From Pseudomonas abieticivorans (GTDB lineage: Bacteria; Pseudomonadota; Gammaproteobacteria; Pseudomonadales; Pseudomonadaceae): a stretch of DNA of 64,000 nt. The stretch covers positions 3,527,501 through 3,591,500 of the forward strand of contig NZ_CP094975.1 of NCBI RefSeq assembly GCF_023509015.1. The letters run 5' to 3'. Position numbers and translations under genes: made by a program. Each line of letters starts with the position of its first letter. Position 1 is the stretch's first letter. Shown here one piece after another: positions 1 to 8,346 of this stretch. Under the pieces are notes generated by a model that saw nothing but the letters and a program-made list of their open reading frames with translations, was not told where the DNA came from and did no database searches.

Positions 1-209
1 ACGTGAGGGGCTCAAGATCAACTAAAAATGTCGCGTTTTTACACACGTTCGTCGCGACTGCAGTTCAGCCACTTATCTAACCGACCGATATGACAGGCTG
101 ATGTTCCCCCCCGTCGGGCGGATCAATGGGGGACGGCCTGGTTTAATGGGAAGCGTTACTATTTGTGCGCTTCGGGGATCTACGTGGGGTTCTAGAACGT
201 GTGACGGCT
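1..209. other. Left-edge stretch with no recognised gene
   Basis: No reading frame here resembles a protein I recognise, and no tRNA-like or rRNA-like structure is visible. It lies downstream of the minus-strand osmoprotectant operon, so it may be the regulatory region or tail of a gene beyond the window edge. A C-run followed by a G-run near 105-136 could form a weak hairpin. Confidence 0.4.
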
Positions 210-266
210 TTCGCGGATAAATCCGCTCCTACAGAGTAACCCTGCAGGAGCGGATTTATCCGCGAA
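210..266. repeat. REP-type palindromic pair (perfect 21-bp arms)
   Basis: The arms at 210-230 and 246-266 are exact reverse complements (core CGCGGATAAATCCGCTCCT) separated by 15 bases. The element begins just past the stop codon of the minus-strand ABC ATPase gene. The same core recurs at about 5717, 12746, 31364, 35514 and 56754, so it belongs to a dispersed extragenic family. It probably folds in the 3' end of the transcript and protects or ends it. Confidence 0.85.
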
Positions 267-280
267 CCAGACGCCGCCGA

Positions 281-1450
281 TCAGGCCGCCGGAGACTGCT
301 CCACCAAATCAGCCGGCGAGACGATGTTGGTCTTCATGCCGCGCGAACGGCCCGAGCTCAGGTACGCCGCGATGGACTCCTGGGTCACCTCGCCCAGGAA
401 CACGTTCTCGGCATCGAGCACCGGCAACCATGCGCGGTTGAACTCGTACATGCGCGACAGCAGGATGCGCAGGTGCTCGTCATAGGCGGCGGTGGCGTTG
501 AATGGGCGCAGGTAGTCCTGGCAGGTGCCTTGCTGGCGGTGCAGGTCGCGGCGGCGCACGTAGCCCATGGCTTTGTTCTGCGCGTCGGTCATGACCACGT
601 AGCGGCGGTCGTGTTCGTCCATCAGTTCCAGGGCCTCGGCCACCGGCGTTTGCGGGCTTACCGACGGTGCGTTGTCGGCAGCGTCTTCGGCCTTTACCAA
701 CAGCAGGCGCTTGAGGGTGCTGTCCTGGCCGACGAAGTTGCTGACGAAGTCGTCCACCGGGTGCGCCAGCAGCGTGTCCGGGTGGTCGATCTGCAGCAGT
801 TTGCCGGCGCGGAAGATGGCGATCTTGTCACCCAGCTTGATGGCTTCGTCGATGTCGTGGCTGACCATGATCACGGTCTTGTTCAGCGCGCGCTGCATTT
901 CGAAAAACTCGTTCTGGATCATCTCGCGGTTGATCGGGTCCACGGCGCCGAACGGCTCATCCATCAACAGCAATGGCGCGTCGGCCGCCAGCGCACGGAT
1001 CACGCCGATGCGCTGTTGCTGGCCACCGGACAGTTCGCGCGGGTAGCGATGCAGGTACTGCTTGGGCTCCAGCTTGATCATGCTCATCAATTCGCGGGCA
1101 CGGTCGTGGCATTTCTGCTTGTCCCAACCCAGCAGGCGTGGCACCACGGTGATGTTCTCCTCGATGGTCATGTTGGGGAACAGGCCGATCTGCTGGATCA
1201 CGTAGCCGATGTTGCGGCGCAGGGTCACTTCGTCAAGGCCGGTGGTGTCTTCGCCATTGATCAATACCTTGCCGGAGGTCGGCATGATCAGGCGGTTGAT
1301 CATTTTCAGCGTGGTGCTTTTACCGCAGCCCGAAGGCCCGAGGAATACGCAGATCTCGCCTTCGTTGACGGTCAGGCTCACGGAGTCCACGGCTTTGACT
1401 GCTTTGCCGTTGCTTTGAAAAGTCTTGGTCAGGTTTTGAAGTTCGATCAT
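281..1450 (-). CDS. Osmoprotectant (OpuC-type) ABC transporter, ATP-binding subunit
   Basis: A 389-residue cytoplasmic ATPase expected to drive glycine betaine, choline or carnitine import. Walker A (GPSGCGKST, residues 38-46), the signature LSGGQQQR (140-147) and Walker B ending in MDEP (about 163-166) are intact. The C-terminal third resembles a pair of CBS domains, as in OpuCA/ProV-type ATPases, where they sense ionic strength. I start at the ATG at 1450, preceded by AAGG; an in-frame start 13 codons upstream would lie inside the preceding permease gene. The start overlaps the permease stop by 4 bases (ATGA), so this is the last gene of a four-gene operon. The substrate is inferred from the family. 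Confidence 0.9.
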   Translation of the reverse strand: MIELQNLTKTFQSNGKAVKAVDSVSLTVNEGEICVFLGPSGCGKSTTLKMINRLIMPTSGKVLINGEDTTGLDEVTLRRNIGYVIQQIGLFPNMTIEENITVVPRLLGWDKQKCHDRARELMSMIKLEPKQYLHRYPRELSGGQQQRIGVIRALAADAPLLLMDEPFGAVDPINREMIQNEFFEMQRALNKTVIMVSHDIDEAIKLGDKIAIFRAGKLLQIDHPDTLLAHPVDDFVSNFVGQDSTLKRLLLVKAEDAADNAPSVSPQTPVAEALELMDEHDRRYVVMTDAQNKAMGYVRRRDLHRQQGTCQDYLRPFNATAAYDEHLRILLSRMYEFNRAWLPVLDAENVFLGEVTQESIAAYLSSGRSRGMKTNIVSPADLVEQSPAA

Positions 1451-2100
1451 TTGAGTAATCCTTTTGGAGTCAGGGCGCGTTGCAGCCATTGCAGGAACAG
1501 GTCGGCAATAATTGCCAAAACACTGACCAGCACGGCGCCGACGATGAGCATGGACATGTCGCTGCGACTGATGGAAGTGAGGATAAGTACGCCCAGGCCG
1601 CCGGCGCCGATGGTGGCGGCGATGGTCATCACGCCGATGTTCATCACCACGGCGGTGCGCACGCCGGCGAGGATCACCGGCACGGCGATGGGCAGTTCGA
1701 CCATGCGCAGGCGCTGGCCGAAGGTCATGCCGATGCCTTTGGCGGCTTCACGGATGCCCGGTTCCACGCCGGTCAGGGCCAGGTAGGTGTTGCGCATGAT
1801 GGGCAGCAACGAGTACAGGAACACCGCGGTGATAGCCGGCATCGGCCCCAGGCCCTGGCCGAACTTGGAGTAGAACGGCAACAGCAGGCCGAACAGGGCG
1901 ATCGACGGAATGGTCAGCAGCACCGTGGCGCTGGCTTGCAGCGGGCCGGCCAGGCTGGGGAAGCGGGTCATCAGCACGCCCAGGGGCACGCCTACGACAA
2001 TTGCCAGGGTCACGGCAACGCCCACCAAGGTGATGTGCTGCCAGGTCAGGTGCAGCACCAGGGCCCAGTCGAGGTGGGAAAAGGTATCGAGAAAACTCAT
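1447..2100 (-). CDS. Osmoprotectant ABC transporter, permease subunit
   Basis: A 217-residue inner-membrane protein with several hydrophobic segments and the binding-protein-dependent permease signature (EAAKGIGMTFGQRLRMVELP, about residues 117-136), which docks to the ATPase. Length and composition match OpuCB/YehW-type permeases. It overlaps both neighbours by 4 bases (ATGA at each end), which implies tight translational coupling with the binding protein upstream and the ATPase downstream. It probably pairs with the second permease at 3029-3742 as a heterodimer. Confidence 0.9.
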   Translation of the reverse strand: MSFLDTFSHLDWALVLHLTWQHITLVGVAVTLAIVVGVPLGVLMTRFPSLAGPLQASATVLLTIPSIALFGLLLPFYSKFGQGLGPMPAITAVFLYSLLPIMRNTYLALTGVEPGIREAAKGIGMTFGQRLRMVELPIAVPVILAGVRTAVVMNIGVMTIAATIGAGGLGVLILTSISRSDMSMLIVGAVLVSVLAIIADLFLQWLQRALTPKGLLK

Positions 2101-3014
2101 GGCTGCTCCTTCGCGGCGTTGGCGGGCAGCGGGTGCTGGCGCAGGAAGTCGGCGGCCACCACGCTGGGGCTCTGGTGTTCGACGTCGACCTTGGCGTTCA
2201 GTTGGCGCATGGTTTCATCGTCCAGCGACTCGGCCAGTGGCTTGAGCAACGGGGCCAGGTCCGGGTGGGCGTCGAGGAACACCTGGCGCACCACGGGGGC
2301 TGCGGTGTAGTCGGGGAAGTAGTGCTTGTCGTCTTCCAGCAGCTTGAGGTGGAAGGCGTTCAGGCGCCCGTCGGTGGTGTACACCAGGCCCGTGAATACC
2401 TGGCCGTTGCGCAGGGCGGTGTAGACCAGGCCGGCGTCCATCTGGCGGATGTCGTTGCGGGTGAATTTCAAGTCGTAGGTCTTGGTCAGCCCCACCAGAC
2501 CGTCGGAACGGTTGGCGAACTCGGTGTCCAGCGCCAGCACGTGGCCCTTCTTCGGTTCGTCCAGCAGCACCTGGTTCAGTTGGCTGATGGTGTTCACCTG
2601 CGGGTATTGCTTGGCGACTTCTTCAGGCAGCGCCAAGGCGTAAGTGTTGCTGAACTTGGAAGGCGCGAGCCACGCCAGGCCTTTTTTCGCGTCCAGCTCT
2701 TTCACCCGGGCGTAAGTGGCGGCGCTGTCGAGTTTTTCATCGACATGGTTGTAGGACACCAGCGACACGCCGGTGTATTCCCACACCATGTCCAGTTGGC
2801 CGGTTTCCTGGGCACTGCGCGCCAGGGTGCTGCCCAGGCCGCCGGTGGTCCGTACGTCGTAGCCACGGGCATTGAGGTACTGGGCGGTAATTTCGGCCAG
2901 GATGGTTTGTTCGGTGAACACTCGGGCGCCCAGGCGGATCACTGGCTTTTGCGCAGCGTGGGCAACGCCTGTGCACAGCAGGGCCAGGCCCAGCAGCATG
3001 CATAACTTCTTCAT
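2097..3014 (-). CDS. Osmoprotectant ABC transporter, substrate-binding protein
   Basis: A 305-residue periplasmic protein starting with a clear Sec signal peptide (MKKLCMLLGLALLCTGVAHA) followed by a mature domain typical of the OpuAC/OsmF family (IRLGARVFTEQTILAEI near the start). This family binds quaternary ammonium compounds in an aromatic cage; I have not mapped the cage residues. It lies between the two permease genes, 14 bases after the first and overlapping the second by 4. Ligand specificity (betaine, choline, carnitine or other) cannot be decided from sequence alone. Confidence 0.9.
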   Translation of the reverse strand: MKKLCMLLGLALLCTGVAHAAQKPVIRLGARVFTEQTILAEITAQYLNARGYDVRTTGGLGSTLARSAQETGQLDMVWEYTGVSLVSYNHVDEKLDSAATYARVKELDAKKGLAWLAPSKFSNTYALALPEEVAKQYPQVNTISQLNQVLLDEPKKGHVLALDTEFANRSDGLVGLTKTYDLKFTRNDIRQMDAGLVYTALRNGQVFTGLVYTTDGRLNAFHLKLLEDDKHYFPDYTAAPVVRQVFLDAHPDLAPLLKPLAESLDDETMRQLNAKVDVEHQSPSVVAADFLRQHPLPANAAKEQP

Positions 3015-3028
3015 AGCAGTTCCTTGTC

Positions 3029-3742
3029 TCAGCGGGTCAGGCCACGTTCCAGCCAGGTACGGCTCACCACGATCACCAGGCCGTCGAGCAGCAGGGCGAG
3101 CAGGGCGGTACAGGCGGCACCCAGCAGCAGTTGCGGCTGGTTGTTCAGGGCGATGCCGGGAAAGATCAGGCTGCCCAGGCTGTTGGCGCCGATCAGGAAC
3201 GCCAGCGGGGCGGTGCCGACGTTGATCGCCAAGGCCACGCGCACGCCACCGATGATGATCGGCACGGCGTTGGGCAGTTCCACCTTGAACAGCACTTGGC
3301 GGGGGGTCATGCCGATGCCCACGGCGGCTTCCTTCAAAGAGCCCTGAACATTCTTCAGGCCTTCGTAGGTGTTGCGCACGATGGGGAGCAGGGAGGCCAG
3401 GAACAGGGCGAAGATCGCCGGGCCACTGCCGATGCCCAGGATGCCCAGGGCGATGGCCAGGACGGCCAAGGGGGGAACGGTGTTGCCGATGTTGAAGACT
3501 TGCATGAAGCGTTCGGCGCGGCCGACCATGTTCGGTCGACTTAACGCAATGCCAGCGGGGATCCCCACTACCAACGCGGCCAGCATCGAGGCCAGCACCA
3601 GGATCAAATGAGCCTGCAGGTAGAACAGCAGGTCATCCTGGTAGTGCTTGATGGTACTGATGCCGATCCAGTGGACCAGCAGGGCCAGGATCGCGAGCGT
3701 TGCCACGCATCCTATCAGCCCCTTGCCATAGCGATTAGCCAC
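3029..3742 (-). CDS. Osmoprotectant ABC transporter, permease subunit (first gene of operon)
   Basis: A 237-residue membrane protein with the permease loop EAAVGIGMTPRQVLFKVELP, homologous to the permease at 1447-2100. I start at the GTG at 3742 because AAGGAG sits 7 bases upstream. An alternative start 30 codons further up (3832) would add a basic, poorly conserved N-terminus and has no obvious ribosome binding site. It is the promoter-proximal gene, so the transcription order is permease, binding protein, permease, ATPase, as in YehZYXW/OpuC-like loci. Confidence 0.85.
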   Translation of the reverse strand: MANRYGKGLIGCVATLAILALLVHWIGISTIKHYQDDLLFYLQAHLILVLASMLAALVVGIPAGIALSRPNMVGRAERFMQVFNIGNTVPPLAVLAIALGILGIGSGPAIFALFLASLLPIVRNTYEGLKNVQGSLKEAAVGIGMTPRQVLFKVELPNAVPIIIGGVRVALAINVGTAPLAFLIGANSLGSLIFPGIALNNQPQLLLGAACTALLALLLDGLVIVVSRTWLERGLTR

Positions 3743-3878
3743 AGGCGGACTCCTTTTTTTCAGTCGGCGGCCCGCAGTCAGTGGCGACCGGCCATTCCTG
3801 GCGGTCAACTGCAGGGTCGCGAGAAGCAGCACGCAGACGTTTTGAAAACAGTGTCGATGCGTGCCATGAGCGCAGCCT

Positions 3879-3914
3879 CGTCAGGCTAACTAGCTGATTT
3901 TGCTAACCCTGACG
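3879..3914. promoter_or_regulatory. Inverted repeat in the opuC/prfC divergent region
   Basis: Perfect arms CGTCAGG (3879-3885) and CCTGACG (3908-3914) flank a 22-base centre that also holds a direct CTAAC repeat. It sits about 140 bases upstream of the first osmoprotectant permease gene and 155 bases before prfC. There is no T-run, so it is not an ordinary terminator. An operator for the osmoprotectant operon is plausible but unproven. The rest of the 327-base gap (3743-4069) holds the prfC promoter. Confidence 0.4.
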
Positions 3915-4001
3915 AATGATCGAATCAGGGAGTGGACGTCTCCGCTTATTAAAAGGTTCCCATCTGAGACAGCATTTGGCCACCCTTAATTTACCGAACG
4001 G

Positions 4002-4031
4002 TTCAGATCGGCCTTCACTTTGAGCTATAAT
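4002..4031 (+). promoter_or_regulatory. Putative sigma70 promoter of prfC
   Basis: A consensus -10 box TATAAT at 4026-4031 is preceded by a weaker -35 (TTCAGA, 4002-4007) at 18-base spacing. Transcription would begin about 30 bases before the prfC start codon. Confidence 0.6.
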
Positions 4032-4069
4032 CTGCGCCCTTTTTTGAATCACCCGCCAGGCGAGTTCCC

Positions 4070-5653
4070 ATGACGCAACAGGCCGCCGAAGTCGCGAAAC
4101 GCCGCACCTTCGCCATTATTTCCCACCCGGATGCGGGTAAGACCACCATCACCGAGAAGCTGTTGCTGATGGGCAAGGCGATTTCCGTCGCCGGTACCGT
4201 GAAGTCGCGTAAATCCGACCGTCACGCCACCTCCGACTGGATGGAAATGGAGAAGCAGCGTGGTATCTCCATCACGACGTCCGTGATGCAGTTCCCGTAT
4301 CGCGACCACATGGTCAACCTGCTCGACACCCCCGGCCACGAAGACTTCTCGGAAGATACCTACCGCACCCTGACGGCGGTGGACTCGGCCTTGATGGTGC
4401 TCGACGGTGGTAAGGGCGTAGAGCCGCGGACCATCGCCCTGATGGACGTTTGCCGCCTGCGCGACACGCCGATCGTCAGCTTCATCAACAAGCTGGACCG
4501 CGACATTCGCGACCCGATCGAGCTGCTGGACGAAATCGAGGCGGTACTGAAGATCAAGGCTGCGCCCATCACCTGGCCGATCGGTTGCTACCGCGACTTC
4601 AAGGGCGTGTACCACCTGGCCGACGACTACATCATCGTCTACACCCCAGGCCACGGCCACGAGCGCACCGAGGTCAAGATCATCGAGAAGCTGGACTCCG
4701 ATGAGGCCCGCGAGCACCTGGGTGACGAGTACGATCGTTTCGTCGACCAGTTGGAACTGGTGCAGGGTGCCTGCCATGAGTTCAACCAAGAAGAGTTCAT
4801 GAACGGCCAACTGACCCCGGTGTTCTTCGGTACCGCCCTGGGCAACTTTGGTGTCGACCATGTGCTGGACGCGGTCGTCGACTGGGCCCCGCGCCCCTTG
4901 GCCCGCGTTGCCAACGAGCGCACCGTAGAACCCACCGAGCCCAAGTTCACCGGTTTCGTGTTCAAGATCCAGGCGAACATGGACCCCAAGCACCGCGACC
5001 GCATCGCGTTCATGCGCATTTGCTCGGGCAAGTACGACCAGGGCATGAAGATGCGCCACGTGCGCACCGGCAAAGACCTGCGCGTGGGCGATGCGTTGAC
5101 GTTCTTCTCCTCGGAGCGTGAGCAACTGGTCGAGGCCTGGGCGGGCGATATCATCGGCCTGCACAACCACGGCACCATCCAGATCGGTGACACCTTTACC
5201 GAAGGCGAAGTGCTGGGCTTCACCGGTATTCCGCACTTTGCACCAGAACTGTTCCGCCGTGTGCGCCTGAAAGACCCGCTCAAATCCAAGCAACTGCGCC
5301 AAGGCCTTCAACAGTTGGCCGAAGAGGGCGCCACCCAGGTGTTCTTCCCCGAGCGCAGCAACGACATCATTTTGGGCGCCGTGGGTGTGCTGCAGTTCGA
5401 TGTGGTCGCCAGCCGCCTGAAGGAAGAATACAAGGTGGAATGCGCCTACGAGCCGATCACCGTATGGTCAGCCCGCTGGATCGAATGCAGCGATAAGAAG
5501 AAGCTCGAGGAGTTCAAGGTCAAGGCCGTGGAAAACCTCGCGCTGGATGGCGGCGGCCACCTGACTTACCTGGCCCCGACCCGGGTCAACCTGGCGCTGA
5601 TGGAAGAGCGCTGGCCTGACGTGAAATTCCGCGCGACGCGCGAGCATCACTAA
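4070..5653 (+). CDS. prfC: Peptide chain release factor 3 (RF3)
   Basis: A 527-residue translational GTPase that recycles RF1/RF2 from the ribosome after peptide release. The P-loop (HPDAGKTT, about residues 20-27), the DTPGHEDF switch II motif and the NKLDR G4 motif are all present, and the length is the family norm. It is monocistronic: its own promoter lies upstream and a strong intrinsic terminator follows 7 bases after the stop codon. The long minus-strand frame opposite it is a shadow of GC-rich coding sequence. Confidence 0.97.
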   Translation: MTQQAAEVAKRRTFAIISHPDAGKTTITEKLLLMGKAISVAGTVKSRKSDRHATSDWMEMEKQRGISITTSVMQFPYRDHMVNLLDTPGHEDFSEDTYRTLTAVDSALMVLDGGKGVEPRTIALMDVCRLRDTPIVSFINKLDRDIRDPIELLDEIEAVLKIKAAPITWPIGCYRDFKGVYHLADDYIIVYTPGHGHERTEVKIIEKLDSDEAREHLGDEYDRFVDQLELVQGACHEFNQEEFMNGQLTPVFFGTALGNFGVDHVLDAVVDWAPRPLARVANERTVEPTEPKFTGFVFKIQANMDPKHRDRIAFMRICSGKYDQGMKMRHVRTGKDLRVGDALTFFSSEREQLVEAWAGDIIGLHNHGTIQIGDTFTEGEVLGFTGIPHFAPELFRRVRLKDPLKSKQLRQGLQQLAEEGATQVFFPERSNDIILGAVGVLQFDVVASRLKEEYKVECAYEPITVWSARWIECSDKKKLEEFKVKAVENLALDGGGHLTYLAPTRVNLALMEERWPDVKFRATREHH

Positions 5654-5660
5654 GGGAATG

Positions 5661-5691
5661 AAAAAAGGGCAGCCATGAGCTGCCCTTTTTT
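5661..5691 (+). terminator. Rho-independent terminator after prfC
   Basis: Perfect 13-bp stem (AAAAAAGGGCAGC at 5661-5673 with its reverse complement at 5679-5691), 5-base loop and a T-run. The A-run on the other side means it can also end transcription coming leftward. Confidence 0.93.
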
Positions 5692-5716
5692 ATGCCTGGA
5701 ATTGAGCGGTGGCTTT

Positions 5717-5777
5717 TTCGCGGATAACTCCGCTACAGGGCGACAAGTCCCCCTGTAGGAGCGAATTTATCCGCGAA
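5717..5777. repeat. REP-type palindromic pair
   Basis: Imperfect inverted copies of the CGCGGATAAATCCGCTCC-type core at about 5717-5740 and 5751-5777, lying in the gap between the convergent genes prfC and catA, 8 bases beyond the catA stop codon. The left arm has diverged (AACTCCGCTACAGG). Confidence 0.8.
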
Positions 5778-5784
5778 GAGGCCC

Positions 5785-6717
5785 TCACTCTTCCAGGGCC
5801 CGCACCCGCTCACCGCGCTCTTGCGCCTGGTCTTGCACGGTCGGTTGCAAGGTGAAGTCGAAGTCGATCTCGGCGAACTCGCCGCTCACCCCATACGCCT
5901 TGGCACGTGCCTGGTCTGTGCTGAAAGTGATCTGCGCGATCAGCTCGTCACGTGTGGCGTAGGCGAAGTCGTCATGCAGGTACTTCTCGCCTGACAGGTT
6001 GATCTGGGTGGTCAGGTGGCGGTGGCCGGGTGCCGAGATAAAGAAGTGGATGTGCGCCGGGCGTTGGCCGTGGCGGCCCAGTTGGTCGAGCAACTGCTGG
6101 GTAGGGCCGTCCGGTGGGCAGCCGTAGCCTGACGGCACGATGCTGCGCAAGCGATAACGGCCTTCGGCGTCTGTCTCGATGCGCCGGCGCAGGTTGAATT
6201 CCGATTGGCTCGGGTCGAAGTAGGAGTAGGTGCCGCCAGTGTTGGCCTGCCAGACGTCGACGATGGCGTTGGCCACGGGCTTGCCTTGGGTGTCCTTGAC
6301 CTGGCCTTTCATGAACAGGGGTTTGCCTGGGTCGGTGCCGTCGTCCAGGCGCGCTTCGTTTTTGCTCAGCGGTGCGCCGGCCACGTACAGCGGGCCTTCG
6401 ATGGTGCGCGGGGTGCCGCCCAGTTGGCCGGCCGCCTCGTCCTGGGCATCCAGTTGCAGGTCCAGGTAGTGTTCCAGGCCCAGGCCTGCGACCACCAACC
6501 CGGCTTCTTGACGGGCGCCCAGCACGTTGAGGTAGTTCACCGCCTTCCAGAACTCTTCAGGGGTGACGTCCAGCTCTTCAATGATTTTTACCGTGTCTTT
6601 CAGGATGCGGTGGATCAGCGTCTTGGCCCGTGGGTTGCCGCCGTCGTTGAGGATGCCGCTGGCCTCTTCGAGGAATTTTTGCACCGGTTCGGTTTGCGAG
6701 ATTTTGATAGCAGTCAT
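5785..6717 (-). CDS. catA: Catechol 1,2-dioxygenase
   Basis: A 310-residue intradiol dioxygenase that cleaves catechol to cis,cis-muconate, the first committed step of the catechol branch of the beta-ketoadipate pathway. The non-haem Fe(III) ligands are visible as the Tyr of GGTYSYF, the Tyr of SGYGCP and the two His of RPAHIHFF. The N-terminal helical dimerisation domain is present. It is last in the catB-catC-catA operon, 52 bases after catC, with a REP pair just downstream. Confidence 0.97.
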   Translation of the reverse strand: MTAIKISQTEPVQKFLEEASGILNDGGNPRAKTLIHRILKDTVKIIEELDVTPEEFWKAVNYLNVLGARQEAGLVVAGLGLEHYLDLQLDAQDEAAGQLGGTPRTIEGPLYVAGAPLSKNEARLDDGTDPGKPLFMKGQVKDTQGKPVANAIVDVWQANTGGTYSYFDPSQSEFNLRRRIETDAEGRYRLRSIVPSGYGCPPDGPTQQLLDQLGRHGQRPAHIHFFISAPGHRHLTTQINLSGEKYLHDDFAYATRDELIAQITFSTDQARAKAYGVSGEFAEIDFDFTLQPTVQDQAQERGERVRALEE

Positions 6718-6769
6718 GGTTATGGCCTCATCTTGTAATTATTAGTCAGCTCGCCTGTTCAGGCGGGTA

Positions 6770-7060
6770 TCAACGGTCGTCTTCGTGGATCGAGGAGGGG
6801 TGGCGGCACATTGCGTCCACCTCGATCGCCATGTAGGGGTACAGCGGCAATTGCATCAGCGTGTCGTGCAGTTCTTGCACGCTGTCGACATCGAACACGC
6901 TGTAGTTGGCGTAAAGCCCTGCAATGCGCCACAGGTGGCGCCACTTGCCCTGCTGTTGCAGGCGCTGGGCCAGGGCTTTTTCGTCAGCCTTCAAGCGTGC
7001 GGCTTGCTCGGGGTTCATGTCTACCGGCAGGTTGACGGTCATTTTTACGTGGAACAGCAT
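6770..7060 (-). CDS. catC: Muconolactone delta-isomerase
   Basis: A 96-residue cytosolic enzyme that converts muconolactone to 3-oxoadipate enol-lactone. The N-terminus MLFHVKMTVNLP, the central WRHLWRIAG and the C-terminal CRHPSSIHEDDR are hallmarks of Pseudomonas CatC, which assembles as a decamer. It follows catB by only 12 bases, so both are surely on one transcript. Confidence 0.97.
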   Translation of the reverse strand: MLFHVKMTVNLPVDMNPEQAARLKADEKALAQRLQQQGKWRHLWRIAGLYANYSVFDVDSVQELHDTLMQLPLYPYMAIEVDAMCRHPSSIHEDDR

Positions 7061-7072
7061 CGCAACGCCTCC

Positions 7073-8221
7073 TCAGGAATGGCTGTAGGTTGTGCTGGCT
7101 TTGTCGCGGCGGTGGAAGGCCAGGCGCTCTTCGTCCAGTTCCAGGCCCAAGCCCGGGGTGTTCGGTATGTGCAGGTGGAAGTCGCGGTATTCGGGCTTGT
7201 TGGCCACGATGTCCTCGGTCAGCAGCAGCGGGCCGAACAGTTCGGTGTCCCAGCCCAAACGCGGCAAGGTCAGGAAGGCGTGGGCCGAGGCCAGGGTGCC
7301 GACGCTGCCTTCGAGCATGGTGCCGCCGTACAGGCCGATACCGGCGGCATCGGCAATGGCTGCGGTACGCAGCACGGCGCGCGGGCCACCGTTCTTGGCA
7401 ATCTTGAGGGCAAAGATGCTGCCGGCGCCGATGCGCGCCAGGTTGAAGGCGTCTTCCACGCACTCGATGGATTCATCGGCCATGATCGGGATCGGGCTGC
7501 TGACACTCAGGCGCGCCATGCCGGCCGGGTTGTTGCGCGAGATCGGTTGTTCCACCAGGTCGATGCCGTTGTCGCCCAGCACGCGGCAGGCGCGCAGGGC
7601 CGTGGCCTCGTCCCAGGCCTGGTTCACGTCGACCCGTACGCTTGCGCGCTCGCCCATGGCTTTTTTGATGGCGATCACATGGGCCAGGTCCTTGTTCACC
7701 TCGCCGGCACCAATCTTCAACTTGAAGATGCGGTGGCGGCGCAGGTCGAGCATCTTCTCGCCTTCGGCAATGTCGCGGGCGGTGTCGCCGCTGGCCAGGG
7801 TCCAGGCCACGGGCAGGCTGTCGCGCACGCGCCCGCCCAGCAACTCGCTGACCGCCATGTTCAGGCGTTTGCCTTGGGCGTCGAGCAGGGCGCTTTCAAG
7901 GCCGGACTTGGCGAAGGTATTGCCACGGGCGATGCGCTCCAGGCGCAGCATGGCGGCATTGATGTTGCCGGCCGGTTGGCCGATCAGCATGGGTGCCAGG
8001 TGTGTGTCGATATTGGTCTTGATGCTGTCGGGGCTTTCGTTGCCGTAGCTCAGGCCGCCGATGGTGGTGGCCTCGCCGATGCCCTCGATGCCATCGCTGG
8101 CACGGATGCGGATGATCACCAGCGTCTGGTGCTGCATGGTGTGCATGGCCAGCTTGTGCGGGCGAATGGTTGGCAGGTCGACGATGATCGTCTCGATGGA
8201 CGTGATCGTTGGAAGACTCAT
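7073..8221 (-). CDS. catB: Muconate cycloisomerase
   Basis: A 382-residue enolase-superfamily enzyme that turns cis,cis-muconate into muconolactone using Mn2+. Key residues fall at the positions known for P. putida enzyme: Lys167 and Lys169 (KLK), Asp198 (VDVN), Glu224 (VEQP) and Asp249 (MADE). I start at MSLPTI (8221), which aligns with the family; an in-frame start 22 codons further up adds sequence that would overlap the catR-facing promoter. It is the first gene of catBCA, divergent from its regulator gene catR. Confidence 0.95.
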   Translation of the reverse strand: MSLPTITSIETIIVDLPTIRPHKLAMHTMQHQTLVIIRIRASDGIEGIGEATTIGGLSYGNESPDSIKTNIDTHLAPMLIGQPAGNINAAMLRLERIARGNTFAKSGLESALLDAQGKRLNMAVSELLGGRVRDSLPVAWTLASGDTARDIAEGEKMLDLRRHRIFKLKIGAGEVNKDLAHVIAIKKAMGERASVRVDVNQAWDEATALRACRVLGDNGIDLVEQPISRNNPAGMARLSVSSPIPIMADESIECVEDAFNLARIGAGSIFALKIAKNGGPRAVLRTAAIADAAGIGLYGGTMLEGSVGTLASAHAFLTLPRLGWDTELFGPLLLTEDIVANKPEYRDFHLHIPNTPGLGLELDEERLAFHRRDKASTTYSHS

Positions 8222-8283
8222 TTCGATACCCGTGAAGTCGTTTTCTTGTGTAAGCCGATAGTGATCCGCCGTTATCGAGGAAT

Positions 8284-8322
8284 CCAATATAGAATTGGTC
8301 TTGTTTGATACCTGCCGGGTAT
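8284..8322. promoter_or_regulatory. CatR recognition and activation sites between catB and catR
   Basis: Two 15-base palindromes lie in the 125-base divergent gap. One (8308-8322) is ATACC-N5-GGTAT, which contains the ATAC-N7-GTAT motif known for CatM/BenM-type regulators and the T-N11-A LysR box. The other (8284-8298) is CCAAT-N5-ATTGG. The first lies 25 bases before the catR start codon, so binding there could also repress catR itself. The second lies closer to catB and may be the lower-affinity activation site filled when cis,cis-muconate is bound. Confidence 0.65.
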
Positions 8323-8346
8323 TGTCGACTGATCGGGAGGCTCGTC

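Noticed and set aside
1447..1489. Longer N-terminus for the osmoprotectant ATPase (start at 1489)
   Set aside because: The extra 13 residues overlap the permease gene and are not typical of the family; ATG at 1450 has its own AAGG site and overlaps the permease stop in the usual ATGA form.
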